Source: CAZJBS01 sp964544475 (GTDB taxonomy: Bacteria > CLD3 > SB21). Taken from it: 64,000 bases of DNA. Below, piece after piece: positions 18,070 to 25,739 of this stretch (positions are counted from its first letter, which is position 1; each line of letters begins with the position of its first letter). The position numbers and the translations under genes are program-made. The notes below the pieces were generated by a model. The model was not told where the DNA came from. It ran no database searches and saw only the letters and a list, made by a program, of their open reading frames with translations. The stretch is taken from positions 186,001 to 250,000 of the forward strand of contig CAZJBS010000002.1 of assembly GCA_964544475.1 (NCBI GenBank), in the 5' to 3' direction.

Positions 18070-18983
18070 CCGGCAAAAATGGAAAGATTCAACTCACGGG
18101 AAAGGAATTCCAGAGTTTTCAGACCACCGATGCTGTTGCCTTTTTCGTCCAGGGCAGGACCAAACGTGGCGATGGACATCTTTTCCGGGGCAATGGCCAG
18201 GATGCCTCCGCCAACGCCGCTTTTGCCGGGCAGTCCCACCCGGCAGGCGAATTCACCGGATGCATCATACAAACCGCAAAGGCTCATGATCGCGTTCAGG
18301 AGTTTCACGGTTTCCGGACGGCAGATGACCTGGCCGCTGACGGGATCAACGCCGTGGTGCGCCAGGAAAAGCCCGGCGCGGGAAAGCCGGGCGCACGTCA
18401 GTTCGATGGAGCATTGCCGGAAGTAGGCGTCCACCGCTTCTTCGACGTCGCCTTCGATGACGCCGAAATGTTTCATGAAATGGCCCACGGCGCGGTTGCG
18501 GTGACTGGTCGAGGCCTCGGACTGATAGATTTCCTCATTGATGGAAGCCGGGGCAACGGCGACTTCGCGGATGAACTCGAGGAGGTTCTGTGTCTTTTCG
18601 GATGCGCGATGTCCCGGCAGAAGGCTCGTGACGGCGATGGCCCCCGCATTGATCAGCGGGTTGCGCGGTTTGCCGGATTCGTATTCGAGCTGCACCAGCG
18701 AATAGAACGGGTTGCCGCTGGGTTCCATGCCGACGCGTTCGAAAACCTTTTCCTCCGGAAGCCGGCGCAACACCAGGGCCAGCGCAAAGATTTTGGATAC
18801 GCTCTGGATGGAAAAGGCCACGTCCGTGTCGCCCGCCATCCATTGCCGTCCGTCCGGCGTCGTGACCGTCACGCCCAGGTGATCGGGATTCGCTTTCGTG
18901 AGGGCGGGAATATAATCCGCGAGTCGGCCACGGGACAAAAAAGGCCGCGCATACTGCACGGCCGCCTTCAACACGTCTTGCAT
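18066..18983 (-). CDS. glsA: Glutaminase
   Basis: 305 residues, the normal length for bacterial serine-dependent beta-lactamase-fold glutaminases. It hydrolyses L-glutamine to glutamate and ammonia in the cytoplasm. Seen in the sequence: the Ser-x-x-Lys pair at S61-V-S-K64 within FSIQSVSKIF, the NPLINAGAI motif, SEASTSHRNRA, the GKSGVGGGI loop and the LDEKGNSIGG end motif. No gaps or missing catalytic residues. It sits 9 bp below the HIRAN-domain gene and overlaps the following nuclease gene by 4 bp, so it belongs to a minus-strand operon. Confidence 0.95.
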   Translation of the reverse strand: MQDVLKAAVQYARPFLSRGRLADYIPALTKANPDHLGVTVTTPDGRQWMAGDTDVAFSIQSVSKIFALALVLRRLPEEKVFERVGMEPSGNPFYSLVQLEYESGKPRNPLINAGAIAVTSLLPGHRASEKTQNLLEFIREVAVAPASINEEIYQSEASTSHRNRAVGHFMKHFGVIEGDVEEAVDAYFRQCSIELTCARLSRAGLFLAHHGVDPVSGQVICRPETVKLLNAIMSLCGLYDASGEFACRVGLPGKSGVGGGILAIAPEKMSIATFGPALDEKGNSIGGLKTLEFLSRELNLSIFAG

Positions 18984-18992
18984 GACAACGTT

Positions 18993-20129
18993 CTAATTGA
19001 AATGATACATGATTTTTTCAATCATCAAATGAACGCGGGAATTGCTGTCCACGATCTCCGGAAGGACTTTGACGACGGTGGCGCGAAACAGAATGCCCTT
19101 GCGAATCTCCGGGTACATGATTTCCGACAATTCCTTCTTCAGATAACCGATCATCTGGCCTTCCTTGGTGCGAACCGCGACGGCAAACAGATCGTGAGGG
19201 TTCTCAGGTTCCGGCGTCAGCATGACGCGCGTGCCTTCGCCGAGCTGGCCCATGTCCACGGTGTAATGGCGGATGCCGACGACCCGCGTGAAGAAGCGCG
19301 GTTCGTCGAGGTAAAAACGCTTCAGTTCGTTTTCAAATTCCGTTTTGATCTGGCGGTCGTGCTCGGTCAGTCCGGCCTCGGACGAGGCCTCGAAGGGCTC
19401 GGAAGATTCCGGCAGTTCAAAAGAGGATTCGCCGCCTTCGAATTCGTCGTCATCTTCCGAATCGGAACCGTTGCGCGCGGCGTCGGCCGCTTCCTCGTCC
19501 AGGCGAATTTCCTCTTCCTGCATGAATTTCTCGACACTCGGCAGGTCCATTTTGCCGAGAAACCAGATCAGGTTGAAATCGATGAAATCGTCGGGCTTTT
19601 CGTCGAAGTTCATAAGCTGGTATTCGGCGAGAATATTGACCTTGAGTTTGTCGGGCAGGACGCGCGAGAGCATTTCCCTGAGCGGCACGACCGCCGTCAG
19701 GCCGCTGTCGATAAGCATTTGCAGTTTGTGAATCGCCGGAAAAATGATGCCCTTGAGAAAAAGATACAGCAATTCAAAACATTCGATGAGTTCCTCCGAC
19801 AGGTCGGCCAGAACGATGTCCGTGGCCGGTGAGCGGCATTCCAGAATCCGGATCTCAAGCGTCGAGTGATCGTCCAGGTCGATCGTGAATTTATCAGACG
19901 TGACAAAGTCCTCGACATGTCGCTGCAGCTTGCCAGGCGGCCGGGCGGCGGTTTTCTCGGGAACCTGATCAAGGGAGAGTTCGGCGAGCAGGAGTTGGGA
20001 ATACTCCGTCTGGGCAAAGGTCGCAAAGACATTGCCATTGAATGCCGAATGGATTTGGTTGTGAATATGCAGATGGACCGAATAATACCGTACAATGGGA
20101 ACGCGCAAATACGGCAATTTTTGTCTCAT
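18993..20129 (-). CDS. HIRAN-domain protein with acidic linker
   Basis: 378 residues, soluble. The first ~195 residues are not recognised (helical, with LADLSEELIECFELLYLFLKG). Residues ~200-250 are strongly acidic and serine-rich (GSDSEDDDEFEGGESSFE). The C-terminal ~110 residues match a HIRAN domain: an entry strand, a LTPEPENPHDLFAVAV segment, the G-x-x-IGYL strand and a final VVKV strand. HIRAN domains are found in helicases such as HLTF, where they bind the 3' end of DNA; here it is detached from any helicase. It lies between an EF-G paralogue and glutaminase on the same strand. The function is unknown. Confidence 0.75.
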   Translation of the reverse strand: MRQKLPYLRVPIVRYYSVHLHIHNQIHSAFNGNVFATFAQTEYSQLLLAELSLDQVPEKTAARPPGKLQRHVEDFVTSDKFTIDLDDHSTLEIRILECRSPATDIVLADLSEELIECFELLYLFLKGIIFPAIHKLQMLIDSGLTAVVPLREMLSRVLPDKLKVNILAEYQLMNFDEKPDDFIDFNLIWFLGKMDLPSVEKFMQEEEIRLDEEAADAARNGSDSEDDDEFEGGESSFELPESSEPFEASSEAGLTEHDRQIKTEFENELKRFYLDEPRFFTRVVGIRHYTVDMGQLGEGTRVMLTPEPENPHDLFAVAVRTKEGQMIGYLKKELSEIMYPEIRKGILFRATVVKVLPEIVDSNSRVHLMIEKIMYHFN

Positions 20130-20255
20130 TCAGAACTCCACGCGGGTGAACATTGAATCCACGATCTCACGGCCGGGCAAGCGGCCCGATGTCCTGAATA
20201 ATGTACGCACGGTTGGACGGCAGAACAAGCGTTTTTTGTCGCGCAGTCGCCGCCG

Positions 20256-22358
20256 TCATTTTTCGCCCTGGGCCTTGCGCTGTTCGTAATCGGCCATGAT
20301 CTTGTGGGCCAGATCGTGCGGCAGTTCGGCGTAGTGCGAGAATTTCTTGCGGAAGACGCCGCGCCCGCTGGTCATGGACCGGAGGATCGTGGCATACTTC
20401 TGAATTTCGGCCAGCGGGATATGCGCTTTCACGATCTGGAAATGGCCGTCGGCTTCCATGCCCTGGATTTGACCGCGGCGGGAGGAGATGTCGCCCATGA
20501 TGGCGCCCATGTATTCTTCCGGGATTTTCACTTCCAGTTCGTAAATCGGCTCCAGCATGATCGGATGCGCGTCTTTGAAGCCTTTGCGGAAGGCCATCAT
20601 GCCGGCGATTTTGAAGGACAATTCATCCGAATCCACGTCATGATAGGATCCGTCGATCAGCGTCACTTTGACGTCGACGACCGGGTACCCCGCAATGACG
20701 CCCGCCAGAAGGGCTTCGTTGACGCCTTTTTCGACGGCCGGCACAAAACGTCCCGGCACCACGCCGCCGACAATTTCGTCCTCAAATTCAAAACCCGTTC
20801 CCCGCTGTTTCGGCTCGATTTTGATATGCACGTGGCCGTACTGACCGCGGCCGCCGGTCTGTTTCTTGTGTTTGTATTCGACGTCCTTGACGGTCCCGCG
20901 AATGGTCTCCTTGAAGGGAATCTTCGCATCGACCAGATCGACTTCGACGCCGAACCGGTCTTTCAGGCGCTTCGTGACGATCAAAAGATGCATCTCACCC
21001 TGGCCCGACGCAATACTCTGCTGGGTCTCGGTGTCGTAGGTGTACGAAAACGCGGGATCCTCCTCATGCAGAGCGTGCAATCCCGTGCTCATCTTGGTCT
21101 CGTCGGCCTTGCCCCGCGGCACGATCCCAAACGTGATGACCGGATCGGGAATCTTTATTTCGTCAAACCTGACCGGACGGTTCTTGTCCGACAGGGAATT
21201 ATTCGTGTGGGTGTCGCGGAGCTTGACCAGGGCGGCGATATCGCCCGCGCCCAACTGACCGGCATCCACACGCTCCTTGCCGTTGAGCAGGAAAATCTGG
21301 CCGATGCGCTCGACGACATTCTTGCTGGAATTCATCACATCATCGCCGGTCTTGACCGAGCCCGAATACACGCGGAATAACGACATCTCTCCGACATGAG
21401 GTTCGCTCAGAGTCTTGAATACAAACGCGGAAAACGGCGCCTCGGTCTTGCATTCGATCGATTCCGTGCCGCCCGAGGGATTCATGCCCTTTTTGGCGGG
21501 CATGTCGGCCGGGGACGGCCCGTAGTCCACGATGAAATCCAGCAGCGGTTTGACGCCGACGCTATTCAAGCCATTGGTGCAGAACACGGGAATGATCTTG
21601 CGGCTCAGGATGCCTTCCCGCAGGCCGGTGTGAAACTCCTCGTCGCTGAGAGTGCCGGTCGCGAAATAGTCTTCCATGAATTTGTCTTCACTCTCGGCGG
21701 CGTCCTCGACAAGAATCTCGTGGAGTTTGTTGAGACGGTCCTTGAATTCACCGGGCACGTCGAGGGCTTCGTAATTACCGGATTTGTCGACTTCGAATTT
21801 GAGCATCTGCATTTTGATGATGTCGAAGATCTTGTTGAAATCCGGGCGGCCGGCGCCGATCGGGTAGCCGATTTCGACGATGTGGCGGTCCCCGCCAAAA
21901 CGCTCCACGATCACGTCAAACGTCTTGTCGAAGTCCGAGTTTTCCTTGTCGAGTTCATTGATGACGAACATGACGGGCAGGTTGTATTCGGCGGCGTAGT
22001 CCCAGGCGATTTCGGTGCCGACGTCCATCATGGCCGTCGCGCGCAAAGGGATGATCACCATGTCGGCCGCGCTCATCGCGCTGCGGATTTCACCCCGGAA
22101 GTCGGCGAATCCCGGCGTGTCGAGGAGATTGATCTTGTGGCCGTTCCACTCCGTGTGCATCAGCGTCGTGTTGATGGAAAATTTGCGTTCGATTTCATCC
22201 GCATTGTAATCGCTGGTCGAGGTGCCCTGGTCCACCGAACCAAAACGTTTGATTTTTCCGCTCACGAAAAGAATGGCCTCCGCCAGTGTCGTTTTGCCGG
22301 TGCCGCCATGTGAAGCGAGGCAGACATTGCGTATTTTGTCCGGCGTATAGGTCTTCAT
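20256..22358 (-). CDS. Elongation factor G paralogue (EF-G-like GTPase)
   Basis: 700 residues with the full five-domain EF-G layout. The G domain has a P loop SHGGTGKT at 16-23 (canonical EF-G has AHIDAGKT), DTPGF at 80-84 and NELD at 134-137 in place of the usual NKxD. Domain II, domain III with PAFSYTYDTETQQ and GQGEMHL, domain IV with a YKHKKQTGGRGQYGHV segment, and domain V with SSRRGQIQGM are all present. These changes match the EF-G-2 class of paralogues, which often cannot replace the main EF-G in translocation. The real translocase is probably elsewhere. GGAG lies before the ATG. 126 bp separate it from the HIRAN gene downstream. Confidence 0.92.
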   Translation of the reverse strand: MKTYTPDKIRNVCLASHGGTGKTTLAEAILFVSGKIKRFGSVDQGTSTSDYNADEIERKFSINTTLMHTEWNGHKINLLDTPGFADFRGEIRSAMSAADMVIIPLRATAMMDVGTEIAWDYAAEYNLPVMFVINELDKENSDFDKTFDVIVERFGGDRHIVEIGYPIGAGRPDFNKIFDIIKMQMLKFEVDKSGNYEALDVPGEFKDRLNKLHEILVEDAAESEDKFMEDYFATGTLSDEEFHTGLREGILSRKIIPVFCTNGLNSVGVKPLLDFIVDYGPSPADMPAKKGMNPSGGTESIECKTEAPFSAFVFKTLSEPHVGEMSLFRVYSGSVKTGDDVMNSSKNVVERIGQIFLLNGKERVDAGQLGAGDIAALVKLRDTHTNNSLSDKNRPVRFDEIKIPDPVITFGIVPRGKADETKMSTGLHALHEEDPAFSYTYDTETQQSIASGQGEMHLLIVTKRLKDRFGVEVDLVDAKIPFKETIRGTVKDVEYKHKKQTGGRGQYGHVHIKIEPKQRGTGFEFEDEIVGGVVPGRFVPAVEKGVNEALLAGVIAGYPVVDVKVTLIDGSYHDVDSDELSFKIAGMMAFRKGFKDAHPIMLEPIYELEVKIPEEYMGAIMGDISSRRGQIQGMEADGHFQIVKAHIPLAEIQKYATILRSMTSGRGVFRKKFSHYAELPHDLAHKIMADYEQRKAQGEK

Positions 22359-22531
22359 GAGGAATCTCCAGTAAGTATCAATAGATATTGGATTTTAGAA
22401 CGAAGAATGAGCTCGGTCAGGCTTGTGGCAAGACGGCAAAAATGTAAGAATCGCGACCGTCAAAAGCAAAGCAATTTGCGGTGCGGCCATGGAAAAGAGG
22501 ACGAAAACGGATGGTGCGATCGTAGTATTTT

Positions 22532-23065
22532 CTATTGGAGAGAAGGATTTTTCAACAATCGTATCGACCACAGGATACCGCCGGCCGAACATAAACCGCC
22601 GATGGATAAAAAAAGGAAGGTGGCCATCGGCACGGCCACGCGCAGGCGTGAGTCGTCCGGATGTTCCGGATCGTAATGGACGGTGATTTTTTTTCCGGCG
22701 GGGAAGTCCACGAGGGAACGTTCGGCGACATTGAGCCGGTTGGATTTGGTGCCGAAGCCCGGGACGTCGAGATCGCTGACACCCTCGTAGGACCGGTCGC
22801 CGACGGTGTAGGTGTAGCGGATGCCCGGATGGAAGGCGCGGGTGCCTGAAACGTGCGAGGCGACGACGACCCCTTCGGTCACGGGCCAGTCGCGCCGGGC
22901 CCAGTCGTCCGACAGACGCCGCGATTGAATGATGACTACGATCAGACCGCCGATCATCAGGGTGACGGCGATTCCGGATTTAAGGATTTTCTGGCGATGC
23001 CTGTCGATGGCGTGCGTTCCTGCAAAATAAGATAGAACATTTCGCTCTCGCGAGGGAGCCTTCAT
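22532..23065 (-). CDS. DUF3592-like membrane protein
   Basis: 177 residues with hydrophobic helices at about 29-48 and near the C-terminus (ATFLFLSIGGLCSAGGILWS). The loop between them has the DUF3592 pattern: W-P-V-T-E-G-V-V, a YTYTVGDRSYEG strand pair, and KITVHYDPEHPDDSRL. The loop probably lies outside the cytoplasm. The family has no known function. It begins 20 bp past a hairpin and a REP-like repeat region. Confidence 0.72.
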   Translation of the reverse strand: MKAPSRERNVLSYFAGTHAIDRHRQKILKSGIAVTLMIGGLIVVIIQSRRLSDDWARRDWPVTEGVVVASHVSGTRAFHPGIRYTYTVGDRSYEGVSDLDVPGFGTKSNRLNVAERSLVDFPAGKKITVHYDPEHPDDSRLRVAVPMATFLFLSIGGLCSAGGILWSIRLLKNPSLQ

Positions 23066-23076
23066 GATTCACGGAG

Positions 23077-23096
23077 ACACCCGCTTGCGCGGGTGT
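23077..23096. repeat. Hairpin upstream of the DUF3592 gene
   Basis: ACACCCGC (23077-23084), loop TTGC, GCGGGTGT (23089-23096): a perfect 8-bp stem. There is no U tract on either side. It lies between the DUF3592 gene start and the REP-like repeats at 23125-23254. Confidence 0.5.
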
Positions 23097-23124
23097 GACA
23101 AACAACGGTCCTGAGCCGAGTCGG

Positions 23125-23254
23125 ACGTCAGGCTGAGTAGCACGTCAGGATGAGCGGTACGTCAGGCTGAGCGGTACGTCAGGCTGAGCGCAGTCGAAGC
23201 CTGTGATATTCTGTTCGGATTCGGACGTCAGGCTGAGCGCAGTCGAAGCCTGAC
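23125..23254. repeat. REP-like palindromic repeat with 17-bp tandem units
   Basis: Four units of 17 bp start at 23125, 23142, 23159 and 23176, with consensus ACGTCAGGCTGAGCGGT and few changes. The fourth unit runs on into a 28-bp element (23176-23203) that is repeated exactly at 23225-23252. Inside the element the ends CAGGCT and AGCCTG pair; in the second copy the arms extend to 8 bp (GTCAGGCT/AGCCTGAC, 23227-23254). The pattern is that of dispersed intergenic palindromes, here with local tandem expansion. Confidence 0.8.
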
Positions 23255-23276
23255 ACACCACACTCTTCTTGATCAT

Positions 23277-23303
23277 AAAAAATCCGACGACAGAAATCTA
23301 TCG
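23277..23303 (-). terminator. Weak candidate terminator below the retropepsin gene
   Basis: Stem of 6 bp with one G-U pair (minus strand CGATAG 23303-23298, CTGTCG 23293-23288), then five bases and a run of six T on the minus strand (23282-23277). The plus strand also has CGATTTTT just after the stem, so it could work both ways. The short stem makes this tentative. Confidence 0.35.
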
Positions 23304-23363
23304 CGATTTTTCCGCCCAGTCAACAGGATATTGCGAAAGCCGCATCGCCGCGACCTCGCCAGA

Positions 23364-23846
23364 CTAGATGGAGAGGGTGATTTGGCCAGTGATGCCGTTG
23401 TAGAAAAGCGTGCAGTGTTGCAAAACATCTCTACCTATCAGCGCCAACAATTTTTGGGGAGCCAAGGCTGCTCCGATTGCGCCGCTCTCGATTGAAATGG
23501 GCAAACCAGTGATTTGAACTTGAATTGGATAGACATTCTGTGGAGTTGAAGAGTGTGAGGCAGATGCCACATTCACAACGTTTGTAACAGGAAGTTGTAA
23601 CTTTTGCGCCGCCTCATCATCGATACAAGTCGAAGTTGCGCCTGTGTCGATAAGGGCTAAACCCGAGATTGGCTGCGGAACTGGTTTTCCTTGTTGTAAC
23701 AATTGCTCGGCAATACTCTGAGCCAGACCTATTGTGACTTGAACGCAAGGACCTTGCCTCTGAAGCACTATCCCGGGGTTAACTTTTACGACTTGCCCTT
23801 GATTGTTTGTGGCTTGGGCATTAAACTGAATGTGCAGAATCGGCAC
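23364..23846 (-). CDS. Retropepsin-like aspartic protease family protein
   Basis: 160 residues. The active-site motif ALIDTGATSTCID puts the catalytic aspartate at D67 (D67-T-G69). The later strand pair VYPIQVQITGLPI and the motif LIGRDVL near 136-142 complete the single-lobe retroviral-type fold, which acts as a dimer. No signal peptide is visible, so it should be cytoplasmic. The gene is less G+C-rich than its surroundings and overlaps the preceding small gene by 26 bp, which suggests a transferred two-gene unit. Substrate unknown. Confidence 0.85.
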   Translation of the reverse strand: MPILHIQFNAQATNNQGQVVKVNPGIVLQRQGPCVQVTIGLAQSIAEQLLQQGKPVPQPISGLALIDTGATSTCIDDEAAQKLQLPVTNVVNVASASHSSTPQNVYPIQVQITGLPISIESGAIGAALAPQKLLALIGRDVLQHCTLFYNGITGQITLSI

Positions 23847-24078
23847 GAAGGAGTCCTAAAGTTAATGCTGGTACATAAACAAGTTGTTCAGATTCTTCAA
23901 CTTGCCGAACCAAAAATGATTCAATACCGAATCGCCGAGCTCCTTCTGATAGTGCGGCCGTAGGATTATCAAAAAGCCCAACTAGTTCATCATTTTTGAT
24001 GAGGACAAATTTTCCGGCGGCGCTTTTCAGCCATTCGGAGCGGTTTTGTTCAAAGAACTGGCGCTCTTTTTCTAGCAT
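23821..24078 (-). CDS. DUF5678-like small protein, partner of the retropepsin
   Basis: Start chosen at ATG 24078 because AAAAGGATC precedes it; an upstream start adding 19 residues has no such site. 85 residues: FFEQNRSEWLKSAAGKFVLI, then KNDELVGLFDN, a helix TAALSEGARRFG, and FLVRQVEES. This matches the general pattern of DUF5678, a small domain often encoded next to single-domain aspartic proteases. The stop overlaps the protease start by 26 bp, so translation is coupled. It could be a regulator or substrate of the protease; this is inference. Confidence 0.65.
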   Translation of the reverse strand: MLEKERQFFEQNRSEWLKSAAGKFVLIKNDELVGLFDNPTAALSEGARRFGIESFLVRQVEESEQLVYVPALTLGLLRADSAHSV

Positions 24079-24257
24079 ATGAGATCCTTTTCTTGATTGG
24101 TACGTTATGATAAGGGATCTTTCAAATAAAATCAAGTAGTCTGACGCGACATCTGTGGCGTTCGATCGCCGACAAGCCGATCCGAGGAATCGTGGTGCCG
24201 CCCAGCGTTATCTGCAATCCCAAGTAAACCGTACGACCATTAAGTATCGGATAGACC

Positions 24258-24950
24258 ATGAAAACCCTTGGAATAATCGGCGGGCTGAGTTGGTTTTCGA
24301 CGGCCGTTTATTATCGGACCATTAATCAACTGACCAATGAACGGCTTGGCGGCTCGCATTCGGCCCGGCTGTTGCTCTACTCGGTTGACTTCGACGACTT
24401 CAAAACCCTGCAGGAAAAAAACGACTGGGACCGCATCGGACACATGTTTACGGATATTTCCATGAAGCTGCAACATGCCGGCGCGGACTGTATTGTCATG
24501 GCGACCAATACGCCGCATCTGGTGGCCGATACCATCAGGGAACGAATCAACATCCCATTGCTGCACATTGCCGAAGAGACCGCCAGGGAAATCAACCGGC
24601 ACCACATGACTAAAGTCGGCCTGCTCGGCACGAAATTCACCATGGAGCATGCCTTCTTCAAAGACCGGCTGGCAAAATTCCATATTGAGACGATCGTTCC
24701 CGGCGATGCCGACAGGGAGTTTATTCACGCCTCCATTTTCAACGAATTGACCAGAGGCATTTTCTCTGAAGAGACCAGGGAAAGATACAAGGACATCATC
24801 GGGAAATTGAAATCAAACGGGGCGGAAGGCGTGATCTTTGGTTGTACGGAGATAGCCTTGCTCATACGGCAGGACGACACCCGCGTCACGATTTTTGACA
24901 CCACCGCCATTCATTCAAAGGCCGCGGTGGATTTTGCCCTGTCTTCGTGA
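24258..24950 (+). CDS. Aspartate/glutamate racemase family protein (YgeA-like, Thr/Cys active site)
   Basis: 230 residues, normal length. GIIGGLSWFSTAVYY opens the Rossmann-like lobe. The first catalytic position is ATNTPH with T83 where most family members have cysteine; the second is FGCTEI with C196. The E. coli enzyme YgeA has the same Thr/Cys arrangement and acts preferentially on L-Asp/L-Glu, so a similar activity is likely. Cytoplasmic. Divergent from the DUF5678/retropepsin pair and convergent with brnTA. Confidence 0.87.
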   Translation: MKTLGIIGGLSWFSTAVYYRTINQLTNERLGGSHSARLLLYSVDFDDFKTLQEKNDWDRIGHMFTDISMKLQHAGADCIVMATNTPHLVADTIRERINIPLLHIAEETAREINRHHMTKVGLLGTKFTMEHAFFKDRLAKFHIETIVPGDADREFIHASIFNELTRGIFSEETRERYKDIIGKLKSNGAEGVIFGCTEIALLIRQDDTRVTIFDTTAIHSKAAVDFALSS

Positions 24951-25009
24951 GTGCCGTGCGGGGGATTCTGGATCGCCACGTTAAGCGATGTGTCCAGGCT
25001 CTGAACTTA

Positions 25010-25225
25010 TTAAGTCGTTTTCCATTGCAGAGAAAGGCGGCGGGATGACGCGGCGCAATCGCGCAAATACAGATTGATAAGAGTCTGATAAGGAATTTCC
25101 GCTTCTTCAGAGAGCTTCTTGAAATACTTAATGGTTTCTTCGTCAAGCCGTATGGTCACCTGCCGTTTGAGACGGCTGGCATAAGGATTCTTCTTTGCTT
25201 TTGAAAAATCATATTCTTTTCTCAT
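25010..25225 (-). CDS. brnA: BrnA family antitoxin
   Basis: 71 residues with the BrnA pattern: an N-terminal basic part, KRQVTIRLDEETIKYFKKL (the ribbon-helix-helix strand and helix), then EIPYQTLINLYLRDC. In BrnTA systems BrnA neutralises the RNase BrnT and represses the operon. Its ATG is 3 bp after the brnT stop with AGGCGG before it. It ends in the intergenic space convergent with the racemase gene. Confidence 0.9.
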   Translation of the reverse strand: MRKEYDFSKAKKNPYASRLKRQVTIRLDEETIKYFKKLSEEAEIPYQTLINLYLRDCAASSRRLSLQWKTT

Positions 25226-25228
25226 GGA

Positions 25229-25520
25229 TCACCGCCTTTTCCAATAGTATTTCTGCTCCTTGCGGGTTGCTTTGCGGGCAGAAATGATTCTTATTATTTC
25301 ATCGTTTTTGCGATAACAGTGGCAGACAACCAGAAGACGAAGACTGGAACTCAAGCCAAGTAGTATAAACCTGTCTTCTTCCTCCGAATGGTCCGGGTCC
25401 TGAAGAAGTAAAGCATTTTCGTCGGAAAATGCAGTTTGTCCCTGTTCAAAATGAGACGCCGTGATTCTTTTTGTTTTGGGAGTTTTTGTTCTCGTCCCAT
25501 TCAAAGGAGATATTCACCAT
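25229..25520 (-). pseudogene. brnT: BrnT family ribonuclease toxin, frameshifted
   Basis: From ATG 25520 (minus strand) the frame reads FEWDENKNSQNKKNHGVSF, the exact start expected for BrnT, then stops at TGA. The rest (FEQGQTAFSDENAL, DPDHSEEEDRFILLGLSS, IIRISARKATRKEQKYY) continues in the next frame to the stop at 25229. Removing one base from the four-T run on the minus strand (plus A4 at 25448-25451) restores a full BrnT of ~96 residues. A start inside the second frame would lose the first strand of the fold. The antitoxin next to it is intact. An indel in a homopolymer can be a real inactivation or a sequencing error. Confidence 0.85.
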
Positions 25521-25739
25521 AACTACAACGTAATTATATCATAATGTTTTGTCAAGATTTTTGTCCGATTTGCCGTCATGGTTACAAAAACTATCACCCG
25601 TCTCCATAAGCTCTCAAGCGCTCCATCGCACTTACGCTCTTCTTCTCCATTCCCATTGACAGCAAGGACATTTCCACGTACCTTTATGGTGTCCTGTCAG
25701 CAACTTCGGTTTGTTGGCCATTTTACCGAATCCAATCCT

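Noticed and set aside
18354..19832. 492-codon plus-strand open frame
   Set aside because: Antisense of glutaminase and the HIRAN gene.
22395..22592. 65-codon minus-strand frame below the DUF3592 gene
   Set aside because: Overlaps the DUF3592 gene by 61 bp, has no ribosome site, and its hydrophobic part is too short to judge.
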